Of a stretch of 64,000 nt of DNA, positions 41,170 through 49,394 are shown one piece after another (the first letter of the stretch is position 1; each line of letters begins with the position of its first letter). A program made the translations under genes and the position numbers. The notes under the pieces were generated by a model. The model saw nothing but the letters and a program-made list of their open reading frames with translations, had not been told where the DNA came from and did no database searches. The DNA comes from Mesorhizobium amorphae. Its GTDB lineage: Bacteria > Pseudomonadota > Alphaproteobacteria > Rhizobiales > Rhizobiaceae. The stretch lies in assembly GCF_014843845.1 (NCBI RefSeq), contig NZ_JHQS01000131.1, positions 62,001 through 126,000 of the forward strand. Reading direction: 5' to 3'.

Positions 41170-42480
41170 TCAGCGCACCACTTCGCGGTGGCCGCTCGCC
41201 AGCCGCGTGGCGATGAGCTTGTCGATGCGGCGGCCGTCGAGGTCGACCACCTCGAAGCGCCAGCCTTGCGCGTCGACGCATTCGCCGGTCGCCGGCAAAT
41301 GGTGCATGTGTGACAGGACATAGCCGGCGACGGTCTCGTAGTCGCGGTTTTCCGGCAGGTCGATGCCCAGAATGTCCGCCATCTCGTCGGCCTGCATGTA
41401 GCCGGCGAGCAGCCATGAGCCGTCCTCGCGCTTGACGGCGTTTTCCTCTTCGCCGGCGTCGAGGTCAGCGCGGAAGACGCCGGTGATTGCTTCCAGGATG
41501 TCGGCCGGGGTGACGATGCCTTCGAAATGGCCGTACTCGTCATGGACCAGGGCCATCGGCACATCCGATTCCTTCAGCTTCGACAGCACGTCGAGTGCAT
41601 CGGCCTGGTCATGCACGATGGGGGCGGCGCGCACATGGCGGCGCGGCTCCAGCGCCCTGCCGCCGAGGATCGCCGCCAGCACGTCGCGGGTCTGGACGAC
41701 GCCGATCATGGCGTCGACGCCGCCGTCGCCGGCTGGCAGGCGCGAATGCTGGGTCTCCGTCAAGAGCTTGCGTATGGTGGTCTCGTCGGACTGCAGATTG
41801 ATCCAGTCGACCTCGGTGCGCGGCGTCATCACCGCGCGCACGGCGCGGTCGCCGAGCCGCATGACGCCGGCGATCATGCGCCGCTCGTCGGATTCGATGG
41901 TGCCGTGGTGCTCGGCCTCGGCGACCAGCATCTTGATCTCCTCGTCGGTGACCTTCTCGTCGCTCTGGCCGCGCTGGCCAAGCAGCCACAATATGGCGCG
42001 ACCGGAAAAGTCGAGCAGGAAGACCAGCGGTGCCGAGACGGTGGCGAGGATGGTCATCGCCGGCGCGACCCTCGCGGCAACCCTTTCAGGGTCGCGGAGC
42101 GCGATCTGCTTGGGCACCAGCTCGCCGACGATCAACGAGCCATAGGTAATCAAGGCGACGACAATGCCGACGCCGAGCGGGTCAGCGGCGCTTTCACGAA
42201 TACCGGTCGATGCGAGGAACTGCGCCAGCCGCGCGCCGAGCGTGGCGCCGGAGAAGGCGCCGGAGAGCACGCCGACCAGGGTGATGCCGATCTGCACCGA
42301 GGACAGGAATTTGCCAGGATTGGCGCCAAGCGCCAGCGCGCGGCCGGCACCCTTGACGTTGCGGTCGATCATCGTCTTGAGGCGGGCCGGCCGTGACGAG
42401 ACGATGGCAAGTTCCGACATCGACAGAAGGCCGTTCACGCAGATGAGGACGACCACGGTGGCGATTTCGACGTAAAGCAT
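41170..42480 (-). CDS. CNNM/CorC-type membrane protein (hemolysin-family, CBS domains)
   Basis: A 436-residue protein with an N-terminal DUF21 domain of about four transmembrane segments (AAGFLSSVQIGITLVGVLSG type, then ELVPKQIALRDPER), a CBS-domain pair around 200-330 (VMTPRTEVDWINLQSD, VVQTRDVLAAILGG, VHDEYGHFEGIVTPADILEA) and a C-terminal CorC_HlyC domain (GSWLLAGYMQADEMADILGI). Related CNNM/MpfA proteins export magnesium or cobalt. The 'hemolysin' label is historical. Encoded 55 bases downstream of the glucanase's start region, on the same strand. Confidence 0.93.
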   Translation of the reverse strand: MLYVEIATVVVLICVNGLLSMSELAIVSSRPARLKTMIDRNVKGAGRALALGANPGKFLSSVQIGITLVGVLSGAFSGATLGARLAQFLASTGIRESAADPLGVGIVVALITYGSLIVGELVPKQIALRDPERVAARVAPAMTILATVSAPLVFLLDFSGRAILWLLGQRGQSDEKVTDEEIKMLVAEAEHHGTIESDERRMIAGVMRLGDRAVRAVMTPRTEVDWINLQSDETTIRKLLTETQHSRLPAGDGGVDAMIGVVQTRDVLAAILGGRALEPRRHVRAAPIVHDQADALDVLSKLKESDVPMALVHDEYGHFEGIVTPADILEAITGVFRADLDAGEEENAVKREDGSWLLAGYMQADEMADILGIDLPENRDYETVAGYVLSHMHHLPATGECVDAQGWRFEVVDLDGRRIDKLIATRLASGHREVVR

Positions 42481-42581
42481 GCGCGGTCAATAGCATTGCG
42501 GCGAGGTCTTCGAAAATAGTCAGCCATGATTTTTAGAAGATTACGCTCACGACCATTTCAATCCGAACCCGGACTATGATC

Positions 42582-43289
42582 TCAAGGCAATTGCCTGAGC
42601 ATGCCAATCACTGCCTTGCCGTCGGTAAAATAGGGATCGCCGCCGCCATTGCGCCCGGTCTTCGTCGCGCCGATGCCTGGTATGTCGCTGGTCGAGATCA
42701 GCATGCGAGCGGCGCGGAGGTCGCCGATCAGGAAGTTACGCTCGGCATCGATGTCGGGACCGATATGGTGGGTGATGGCGCCGGTGTCGTGACTGAGGCC
42801 GACGCCACGGTCGAAACTGGCGGATCCGAGCCAGAGCGGCCGCCCATCGTCACCGCGGGCGTCGGCCTGCCAGAAGCGGACGTGGTGACGCCGGTCGGCG
42901 CTGTCGCCGACCGACTTTTCAAAGGCCAGATCCTGGGCGCGGCCTTCGAACAGCAACCGGCTGACCGGAGCGTCAGGGTAGGGGCGGCCGAACAGCACGC
43001 TTTCGCCGATCTCGATCGCCGTCTTCAGCGTGACGGCGTCTGCCGTATCCCAGCCGGCGACGGCGAAGGCGTGGACGACCTCCTTTTCGGTGCCGACAAG
43101 GCCGACATTGATCGGGTCGCCCGGGATGCCTTGCGGCGTGTGCGTGATCATCTCGAAGCGCTGCGTGCGGAAGCCGCGGTCCCGCCACGTCCAGAATTCG
43201 GGCGCCGCGAAATAGGCGAGCGCCAGATAGAAGGCGCAGAACGCCGCCAGCCAGATTGCGGCGCGTCGTCGAAGGGTGCGTTGGCTCAT
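42582..43289 (-). CDS. LssY C-terminal domain protein
   Basis: A 235-residue protein with one N-terminal transmembrane segment (AIWLAAFCAFYLALAYFAAP) and a soluble LssY_C domain: NVGLVGTEKEVVHAFAVAGW, then RPYPDAPVSRLLFEGRAQDL, FRHHVRFWQADARGDDGRPL-like segment and GVGLSHDTGAITHHIGPDID. LssY is encoded beside the Legionella secretion genes lssXYZABD but its function is unknown. A stand-alone, membrane-anchored protein here. Role not predictable from sequence. Confidence 0.85.
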   Translation of the reverse strand: MSQRTLRRRAAIWLAAFCAFYLALAYFAAPEFWTWRDRGFRTQRFEMITHTPQGIPGDPINVGLVGTEKEVVHAFAVAGWDTADAVTLKTAIEIGESVLFGRPYPDAPVSRLLFEGRAQDLAFEKSVGDSADRRHHVRFWQADARGDDGRPLWLGSASFDRGVGLSHDTGAITHHIGPDIDAERNFLIGDLRAARMLISTSDIPGIGATKTGRNGGGDPYFTDGKAVIGMLRQLP

Positions 43290-43363
43290 CCGATACCGCC
43301 GAACATGTACGGCATCATTCTATGCGGCGTTGCCAGCCTTGGGCAGAGGTCATCCGTCTGGGC

Positions 43364-44158
43364 TCAGCGGCAGGCGCGGTAGCCGCTCTTACGGTTCTTG
43401 ATGTCGAAATGGAAATGGTTGCGGTGGTCGTAATTGTAGCCGGGACCGAGCACGGTGGTGAAATACTGGCAGCCGTCGGCGCGCACGGTGTTGAGGAAGC
43501 CGCGGGTGCGGAAGGCGAACAGGCCGGGCTTGCGCACGTCGATGTCGTCGCCATTGTTGAGCTCGATGCTCATCACGTCGAGCGCATTGCCCTTGCCGTG
43601 CTCGGACAACACACCTTCGCCGGCGATGTTGCGGCAGGAATAGCTGGAGCCCTGGTGGATGGTCTTGACGCCGGAGAAATAGCGCCAGCGGGCGGACGGC
43701 ACGAGTTCGTTCTTCGTCCAGCCGGCGAAGGTGGCGGCCATGTCGCAGGTCAGCGTCGCGGCGGGTTTCATCTGGATGCTGCCGATGGCCGAGACCTTGA
43801 CCGGATAGTCGATGCCGCATTGTCCTTCATGGATCGGCGCCAGATCGGTGTAAGCGACGCGGAGGCGCTTCAGCTCGCTGCGACAGTCGATCTCGCTGGC
43901 CGGCATTTGTTCAAGCGGCGACATCGGCTCGTCCATGCGCGGATAGGCGGCTGTCATATAGGGGTTGGAGGGAACGAGGCGCTGCATGCCCTGGTATTCC
44001 GGGACGGCGGCGGGCACCGCGGCGGTCTGGCTTCCGACATCGACGGCGGGCTGGAGCGAGAAGACATCTCCGGTGGTGCAGGCCGACACCGCCGCAATCG
44101 CAAGCACTGTCGCCAGCCGCCCGACGGCGATGCGCGCATGTTTCTTGTACCGTGCCAT
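43364..44158 (-). CDS. extensin-family lipoprotein, M15-like (copy 1)
   Basis: About 264 residues. The N-terminus (basic, then VLAIAAVSAC) has a lipobox. The C-terminal extensin-like domain carries LSEHGKGNALDVMSIE and HRNHFHFDI, the His/Asp and His-x-His pairs of zinc peptidases of the M15 (VanY/DacX-like) type, plus conserved Cys residues (SYSCRNIAG, DGCQYFTTV). A peptidoglycan-modifying role is plausible. A paralogue with the same motifs lies about 150 bases upstream on the same strand. The start is uncertain: ATGs at 44158 and 44167 are both possible. Confidence 0.85.
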   Translation of the reverse strand: MARYKKHARIAVGRLATVLAIAAVSACTTGDVFSLQPAVDVGSQTAAVPAAVPEYQGMQRLVPSNPYMTAAYPRMDEPMSPLEQMPASEIDCRSELKRLRVAYTDLAPIHEGQCGIDYPVKVSAIGSIQMKPAATLTCDMAATFAGWTKNELVPSARWRYFSGVKTIHQGSSYSCRNIAGEGVLSEHGKGNALDVMSIELNNGDDIDVRKPGLFAFRTRGFLNTVRADGCQYFTTVLGPGYNYDHRNHFHFDIKNRKSGYRACR

Positions 44159-44310
44159 GGCAAACATGGCGCCAGATCTTCCGGCCATTGAAAGGCATCC
44201 CTGTCCCGGATGGCACAAGTCTAGTCGCCAAGAGTAAAGGAAAAATCAGCGCCGGCGTTCACGGCTGCGGCCAAATTGCGGCGCGCCGCTCTCTACACCA
44301 CGCCTTTCGC

Positions 44311-45213
44311 TCACTGGCAGAAAGTGCCGCCGTGGCGACGCGGCTCAAGGTCGAAGTGGAAGTGCAGCGAATGGTCGGCGTCGCTGCCCGGGCCAAGCAC
44401 GGTCTTGAACGGCCCGCAGGCTGCCTTGCGCACCGCGTTCAGGAATTTCGCGTCCTTTTCGGGCGGCGTCGGGCCGACCTCGATCTTCTTGCCGTCCGAG
44501 AGCGTGAAGGTTGCAATGTCGAGCGCGTTGCCGAAGGCGTGCTCCGACAGCTTTCCACCGTTATGGCGCGGCCGGCATACGAAGGCGGAGGCCTGGCCGA
44601 TCGACTTCAGGTCGGCGCTGAATTCGGCTTTCGCCACGGGCTGGACGACATCGGCGACAAAGCGTGCCGACGCCTCGGCCATGGCGCAATTCAGCTCGGT
44701 GGCAGGGGTGATCGCGATGGATTTTCCGAGTGTCTTCAACGTGATCGGGTAGGGGATCGAGCAGCCGATCTCTTGATCGTGCTCGGCCTTGTGTTCCTCG
44801 AAGTCGACGCCCAGCGATTTCAGCCGTCGCCGGCAGGCCAGTTCTTCCTCGGGCATTTCACCGGCGGGAATTGAGGCCGATCGCGGATCGGGAAGGGTCT
44901 TTTTCTCCTCCGGCGGTTTCTCCGGCAGGCCCGGCGCGCTAGCCGGCGGCTCTGCCTGCGTCGGCTTTTCGGCAGGCATGGGTGCCGTTGCCGGCGGTTC
45001 GGACGGGCCGGACGGCGCGTTGGTCGGGCGCGGCTCGGGAACCGGAACGTCCGCCGGCTCGGGTTCCGGCGTTGGTCCCGGTTGATTGAGCTCGGGCACA
45101 GGCGCGGATTCAGGAAGTTTCGGAGCCTTGGCGAGCACTGGCCCCGCCAACAGCATCGCCGCCGCCAAAGGCAGCGCCAATCTGTAAAATCCGGGGAAGG
45201 TCAGCACCGCCAT
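44311..45213 (-). CDS. extensin-family secreted protein, M15-like (copy 2)
   Basis: A 300-residue protein with a signal peptide (MAVLTFPGFYRLALPLAAAM, cleavage near LAK), a Pro/Glu-rich linker of about 90 residues, and an extensin-like domain with GGKLSEHAFGNALDIATFTL and DHSLHFHFDLEP. These give the His/Asp and His-x-His ligand set of M15-type zinc peptidases; conserved Cys (LACRRR, IGCSIP, FVCRPR, AACGPF) probably form disulphides. The linker would span the periplasm or peptidoglycan. Tandem paralogue of the gene at 43364. The ATG at 45213 follows a GGGGG element. Confidence 0.88.
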   Translation of the reverse strand: MAVLTFPGFYRLALPLAAAMLLAGPVLAKAPKLPESAPVPELNQPGPTPEPEPADVPVPEPRPTNAPSGPSEPPATAPMPAEKPTQAEPPASAPGLPEKPPEEKKTLPDPRSASIPAGEMPEEELACRRRLKSLGVDFEEHKAEHDQEIGCSIPYPITLKTLGKSIAITPATELNCAMAEASARFVADVVQPVAKAEFSADLKSIGQASAFVCRPRHNGGKLSEHAFGNALDIATFTLSDGKKIEVGPTPPEKDAKFLNAVRKAACGPFKTVLGPGSDADHSLHFHFDLEPRRHGGTFCQ

Positions 45214-45289
45214 CGCCCCCAAACGGCGGGGCCGTGCGGAAGTTGCCTCGGAAAGCGCATTCGGCCGATCACGATCGGTAACCGCAATG

Positions 45290-45730
45290 TCACGCGCCGA
45301 TCACTTCCAGTCCTTCTTCCAGCCAATCGGCGAGCTGCGGCATGCCGAGCAGATATTTCGCCGTGCGCTTGTTGGCACGCTCGCGCGCGGCCGCCAGCGC
45401 GTCGGCCCATTCCGATGCGTCGTAGTCGCCCCGGCCGACCCAGGCCAGCGCGACCAGTTCGGCCGCCTCGTCGACATTGAGGTCGTTGATCAGTTCGCGA
45501 AATTCCTCCTCGGTCAGGTTTTCCGAACTTTCCTCGGCGAGACCGTCATGGTGATGGTTGTCGTGCGACTGGCCGTCGAGTTCGATCTCATGCTCGGCAC
45601 CGTCGGCATAGTCTTCGTTGACGGCAGCGCTCAGCGCCTTCGCCTTGAGTATGAACAGGCGCACGGTGTCCGGGCCGATCGAAAGCTCCCATTCCCTTTC
45701 GAGGCGCTGCTGCACGGGCCTTCTCCGCAT
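45290..45730 (-). CDS. DUF3775 domain protein
   Basis: A 146-residue acidic protein with the DUF3775 core: GPDTVRLFILKAKALSAAVN at the N-terminus, then ENLTEEEFRELINDLNVDEA and ELVALAWVGRGDYDASEWAD, ending in RTAKYLLGMPQLADWLEEGL. DUF3775 is widespread in alphaproteobacteria and has no known function; a His-rich patch (DNHHHDG) is at about 58-64. The exact start is uncertain. Lies between the second extensin gene and the TPR gene. Confidence 0.85.
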   Translation of the reverse strand: MRRRPVQQRLEREWELSIGPDTVRLFILKAKALSAAVNEDYADGAEHEIELDGQSHDNHHHDGLAEESSENLTEEEFRELINDLNVDEAAELVALAWVGRGDYDASEWADALAAARERANKRTAKYLLGMPQLADWLEEGLEVIGA

Positions 45731-45895
45731 GCTCCATTGGCCGTTTGCCGGATGATAGCGGATTTACAGCATTCGTCACGTCATCTTCGGTATGCGGGCG
45801 TCAAACTGCAAATGTTGGCGGCCGCTGTTTCTTTCCGGGATGAAACGACGAGGCACCTGCGTTAGTATCGCATTGTCATTCTCAAGGAGGCTTCG

Positions 45896-46429
45896 ATGCG
45901 CAGACGTTTGCTGATTCAGGTCATGGCTATTGCCGCCCTGCCGCTGTTTGCGGCCCCCGCATTCACGGCTGGTGAAGGCGGTGGCGGTGGTGGCGACACG
46001 CCCAAGTGCAAGAAGGGTGAGGTCTGGGACAAGAAGCTGAAGAAGTGTGTCACGCCGAAATACGGCATGCTGGACGACGACAACATCTATGAGGCCGGCC
46101 ACGATTTGGCGATGGCCGGGCGCTATGACGAGGCGATCGCCGTGCTCAGCCTTGCCGCCAACAAGCAGGATCCGCGCATCCTCAACTATCTCGGCTATTC
46201 GCATCGCCATTCCGGCCGCATCACAGTCGGCCTCGGCTATTACGAGGAAGCGCTGCGCATCAACCCTGACTATACGCTGGTGCGCGAATATCTCGGCGAG
46301 GCGCATCTGCAGATGGGCGATCTCGCCGGCGCCCGCGAGCAACTCAGCGAGATCGAGAAGCGCACCGGCAAGGGTTCGCGCGAATACGGCATGCTGGCCC
46401 AGCAGATCGATCATTTCATGCGGAGCTGA
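45896..46429 (+). CDS. exported TPR-repeat protein
   Basis: A 177-residue protein with a signal peptide (MRRRLLIQVMAIAALPLFAA, cleavage near TAG), a Gly-rich linker, a Cys-containing segment (CKKGEVWDKKLKKCVTPKYG) resembling a small disulphide loop, and tetratricopeptide repeats: DEAIAVLSLAANKQDPRILN, then YYEEALRINPDYTLVREYLG and an incomplete third. Probably a periplasmic scaffold protein. AAGGAGG precedes the ATG. A clear terminator follows 21 bases after the stop. Confidence 0.88.
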   Translation: MRRRLLIQVMAIAALPLFAAPAFTAGEGGGGGGDTPKCKKGEVWDKKLKKCVTPKYGMLDDDNIYEAGHDLAMAGRYDEAIAVLSLAANKQDPRILNYLGYSHRHSGRITVGLGYYEEALRINPDYTLVREYLGEAHLQMGDLAGAREQLSEIEKRTGKGSREYGMLAQQIDHFMRS

Positions 46430-46450
46430 TCCGATCCGCCGAGCATTGGA

Positions 46451-46479
46451 CCGGCTGCGGGCGATCGCAGCCGGTTTTT
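46451..46479 (+). terminator. intrinsic terminator of the TPR gene
   Basis: A perfect CCGGCTGCG / CGCAGCCGG stem around GGCGAT is followed by TTTTTG. Confidence 0.93.
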
Positions 46480-46575
46480 GTTGCCTCCTGCGCACCTGCC
46501 GCAACGTCAGGTTCGGAATCGGCGGGGGATTTTTCAAAAACCCATTTTTGGGCGTGAAAAACGCGTGAAGATTGC

Positions 46576-46640
46576 TATATTCAGCCAAATTGCGGTGAAA
46601 CGGTTCCGTTAGCCCGAGGCTGCCGGACCGTTTTCTTTTT
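46576..46640 (+). promoter_or_regulatory. greA leader with promoter-like -10 and an internal terminator-like hairpin
   Basis: TATATT at 46576-46581 fits a -10 element. About 18 bases on, a stem of about 8 bp (AACGGTTC / GGACCGTT, one G-T pair) with a long loop spans roughly 46599-46632 and is followed by TTCTTTTTG. Escherichia coli greA has a leader in which early termination yields short GraL RNAs, and this looks similar in layout. The promoter call is weak; the hairpin with T run is clear. Confidence 0.5.
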
Positions 46641-46700
46641 GTACCCATCGACAAGGCTATCCCCGAAACGCGGGGGTGGCGGCAGGAAAGGTCAGGCATC

Positions 46701-47174
46701 ATGAACAAGGTCCCGATGACAGGCGAGGGGTTCGCGTCATTGAAGGAAGAACTGCGCTGGCGCCAGCAGCAAGAGCGGCCGCGCATCATCGAGGCGATCT
46801 CCGAAGCGCGCTCGCATGGCGACCTTTCCGAAAACGCCGAATACCATGCTGCGAAAGAGTCGCAGAGCCACAATGAGGGTCGCGTCAACGAGCTCGAAGA
46901 TCTGATTGCGCGGGCCGAGGTGATCGACGTCACCAAGCTCAGCGGCGACAAGGTCAAGTTCGGCGCCACTGTGGTGCTGGTCGATGAGGACACCGAAGAG
47001 AAGAAGACCTACCAGATCGTCGGCGACCAGGAAGCCGACGTGAAGTCGGGCCGCATCTCGATCTCCTCGCCGATCGCCCGTGCGCTGATCGGCAAGGAGG
47101 TCGGCGACGCCATCGAGGTCAATGCACCAGGTGGTGCCAGGGGTTATGAGATCGTCCAGGTGCAGTTTATTTGA
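46701..47174 (+). CDS. greA: transcription elongation factor GreA
   Basis: A 157-residue Gre factor that rescues backtracked RNA polymerase by stimulating cleavage of the 3' end of the RNA. N-terminal coiled-coil: FASLKEELRWRQQQERPRII and SEARSHGDLSENAEYHAAKE (with the conserved Asp/Glu tip), then the FKBP-like C-terminal domain SGDKVKFGATVVLVDEDTE and NAPGGARGYEIVQVQF. Ends normally. The preceding 130 bases have a hairpin with a T run. Near lrp, trxB and lsrB as in other rhizobia. Confidence 0.97.
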   Translation: MNKVPMTGEGFASLKEELRWRQQQERPRIIEAISEARSHGDLSENAEYHAAKESQSHNEGRVNELEDLIARAEVIDVTKLSGDKVKFGATVVLVDEDTEEKKTYQIVGDQEADVKSGRISISSPIARALIGKEVGDAIEVNAPGGARGYEIVQVQFI

Positions 47175-47229
47175 GGCACTGGCTGTCGTTCTGCCCTTAG
47201 GCAGAAACCTACAATATCAATACGTTGCG

Positions 47230-47380
47230 CCGCCCCTCATCTGGCTGCCGCCATCTTCTCCCCGTGAACGGGGAGAAGGACGCCGTCATAGACGATTTCG
47301 CCAATCACCAGCGTTGCGGCCAGCTTCTTTCTCCCCGTTTACGGGGAGAAATGCCCGGTAGGGCAATGAGGGGCAGCGCT
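47230..47380. repeat. rhizobial intergenic mosaic element (RIME-like)
   Basis: Two hairpins, TTCTCCCC-GTGAAC-GGGGAGAA and TTTCTCCCC-GTTTAC-GGGGAGAAA, are set in a larger inverted repeat whose ends read CGCCGCCCCTCAT and ATGAGGGGCAGCGC. Palindromes of this kind are scattered in rhizobial genomes. The right half is shared with the element inside uvrB (21575-21625). It separates greA from the waaC gene. Confidence 0.8.
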
Positions 47381-47406
47381 GACCTTTCCGATTGAATTGA
47401 TCAAAA

Positions 47407-48390
47407 TCAATTCTTGCTGGTCTGACCAAGCGTCTGTCCTTCCATTAGCCTTTCAGCCTCCACCATCACCTCTCCCGGCTCAACACGGTCCCCAGGCGCG
47501 GCCAGAAGCGTCGATGCGTACGGCCCGCGCGGGCCGGTCAGGCCGGGCTCGGTGGCCAGGAACACCGCGACCGTCGGCAGGCCGAAGGCGCTGGCGAGGT
47601 GGGTAAGGCCGGTGTCAGCGCCGATGACGAAGGCCGATCGGCCGATGATCGCCGCAATGACGGCGAGCGGCGATTTCGGCACCAGCACGGTCTGCGGAAC
47701 AGCCCTGGCGATCGCTTCGGCCACAACCTTTTCCGGCTCGTTCGACCAGGTGACGACCGGCGTCATCTGCCTGTCGACCACCAGCCGGGCGGTTTCGATC
47801 CAGTCCGCCACCGGCCATTTCTTGTCCTCGCGGCTGGTGCCGTGCAGCAGGACGGCGGTTTTGCCGCTGACCCCAGTCAGGCCGTCGGCCGGCGGCACGA
47901 TGCCGGAGCCGAGTTCGGAAAGATCGGGCTGGTAACCGAGCGCCAGGCCGAACAGCCGCCTCGTGCGTTCGATGGCATGCAGGTCGCGCGGCACGGCGTA
48001 GCGGCGGTCGTAGAACCAGGTAGCCGACGGTTCACGTGCGCTCGAGCGGTCGAAGCCGGCGATCGGAGCCGCAGCCTGCTTCGCCACCAGGGCCGACTTC
48101 AGCAAGCCCTGTGCGTCGATGACAAGGTCGTAGCGACAGGCCCGCAAGGCACGGCGCAGGTTTGTGGCCTCGCGCCAAGTGTCGCTGTCGAAGAGCCGCT
48201 TGCGCCGGCGCCGGATAGCTACGGTGTGGATTTTCCCGATCGCGGGATGCAGGCCAACAATGCCGGCAAAAGCCTCCTCCACGCACCAGTCGAACGACAC
48301 GTCCGGGCGATGGCGGCGGGCATCCTCGACGGCCGGAAACGTATGGATGACATCGCCCATTGAGGAGGTCTTGACGATCAGCACCTTCAT
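47407..48390 (-). CDS. waaC: lipopolysaccharide heptosyltransferase I
   Basis: A 327-residue GT9 enzyme that transfers L-glycero-D-manno-heptose to Kdo of the LPS inner core. It starts MKVLIVKTSSMGDVIHTFPA, the classic heptosyltransferase N-terminus, and has DKKWPVADWIETARLVVDRQ and the donor-site IGADTGLTHLASAFGLP (D-x-G-x-x-H). Its ATG overlaps the waaF stop by 4 bases. Order on the minus strand is hldD, waaF, waaC, a coupled operon. Confidence 0.95.
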   Translation of the reverse strand: MKVLIVKTSSMGDVIHTFPAVEDARRHRPDVSFDWCVEEAFAGIVGLHPAIGKIHTVAIRRRRKRLFDSDTWREATNLRRALRACRYDLVIDAQGLLKSALVAKQAAAPIAGFDRSSAREPSATWFYDRRYAVPRDLHAIERTRRLFGLALGYQPDLSELGSGIVPPADGLTGVSGKTAVLLHGTSREDKKWPVADWIETARLVVDRQMTPVVTWSNEPEKVVAEAIARAVPQTVLVPKSPLAVIAAIIGRSAFVIGADTGLTHLASAFGLPTVAVFLATEPGLTGPRGPYASTLLAAPGDRVEPGEVMVEAERLMEGQTLGQTSKN

Positions 48391-49394
48391 GCGGCGGCCG
48401 GTATTTTCAGCAAGCGGTCAGCCGCCGCGACGACCTGTCCGACTTCAAGCGCCTTCAGGCAATTGAGATGGCCGAGCGGGCAGATCTTCTGGTGGCAGGG
48501 CGAGCACGACAGGCCGAGCCAGACCAGTTCGGAGTGTTCCGCCAACGGCGGCGTATTTTTGGGCGATGTCGAGCCATAGACGGCGACGACCGGCGTGCCG
48601 ACGGCGGCGGCGACATGCATCAGGCCGCTGTCGTTGGACACTGCGAGCCTGGCAGCTGATATCAGGTCGATGGCGTCCTCCAGCCGCGTCTTGCCGGCCA
48701 GATCGACAGCGCCTAGCGCCAAGGCGGCGATTTCGCCAGTTACGTCGGCGTCGTTCTTCGAGCCGAACAACGCCACCTTCAGGCCTTTGGCCATCATCTC
48801 GCGGGCGAGGCCGGCATAGTTTTCGCTCGGCCAACGCTTGGCAGGTCCGAACTCGGCGCCGGGCATCAGTGCCACGAATTTCTCCGCCTTCAGCCCGAAG
48901 CGTTCGAGCAGGGCAGCCTGGTTGCCCGCGTCCACGGTGAGCCTGGGCGCCTGGAACGTTCCGCCCCTGGCAAGACTGAAATAGGCCTGCGCCGTACGCC
49001 GCTTCACCGCGGCGGGCAGCGGCACGATGTCGGTGAGCAGGCCATAGCGCATTTCCCTGAGGTTGCCGACGCGGCGCGGGATGCGGGCAAAGAACGGGAT
49101 CAGCGCCGATTTCCAACTGCCCGGCAGGACATAGGCCATGTCGTAGCGGCCGCGCAGCAGGCGGCCGAAACGCCGGCGGATGCGGAATTCGAGCGCGCCG
49201 GGTTTCAGCGGGAAGTCGATCTGCTGGCGGATTTCGGGCATGCGCTTGACCAAAGGTGCTGCCCAGGCCGGCGCCAGCACGTCGATGGCGGCGTTCGGAT
49301 ATTGATCTCTCAGCGCCGAGAACAGGCACTGCGCCATCACCATATCACCCACCCAGCGTGGGCCGATCACGAGGATCGTTGGGCTTTCAGCCAT
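48387..49394 (-). CDS. waaF: lipopolysaccharide heptosyltransferase II
   Basis: A 335-residue GT9 enzyme adding the second heptose. It begins ILVIGPRWVGDMVMAQCLFS, contains MPGAEFGPAKRWPSENYAGL and AVSNDSGLMHVAAAVGTPVV with the donor-site D-x-G-x-x-H motif, and ends in SPCHQKICPLGHLNCLKALE, the Cys-rich C-terminal signature of WaaF. It overlaps hldD by 28 bases upstream and waaC by 4 downstream. All three are coupled. Confidence 0.96.
   Translation of the reverse strand: MAESPTILVIGPRWVGDMVMAQCLFSALRDQYPNAAIDVLAPAWAAPLVKRMPEIRQQIDFPLKPGALEFRIRRRFGRLLRGRYDMAYVLPGSWKSALIPFFARIPRRVGNLREMRYGLLTDIVPLPAAVKRRTAQAYFSLARGGTFQAPRLTVDAGNQAALLERFGLKAEKFVALMPGAEFGPAKRWPSENYAGLAREMMAKGLKVALFGSKNDADVTGEIAALALGAVDLAGKTRLEDAIDLISAARLAVSNDSGLMHVAAAVGTPVVAVYGSTSPKNTPPLAEHSELVWLGLSCSPCHQKICPLGHLNCLKALEVGQVVAAADRLLKIPAAA

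Noticed and set aside
39813..41564. Longer start for the beta-1,2-glucan hydrolase-like gene
   Set aside because: It would overlap the CNNM/CorC-type gene by nearly 400 bases in a different frame; the domain starts at 41114.
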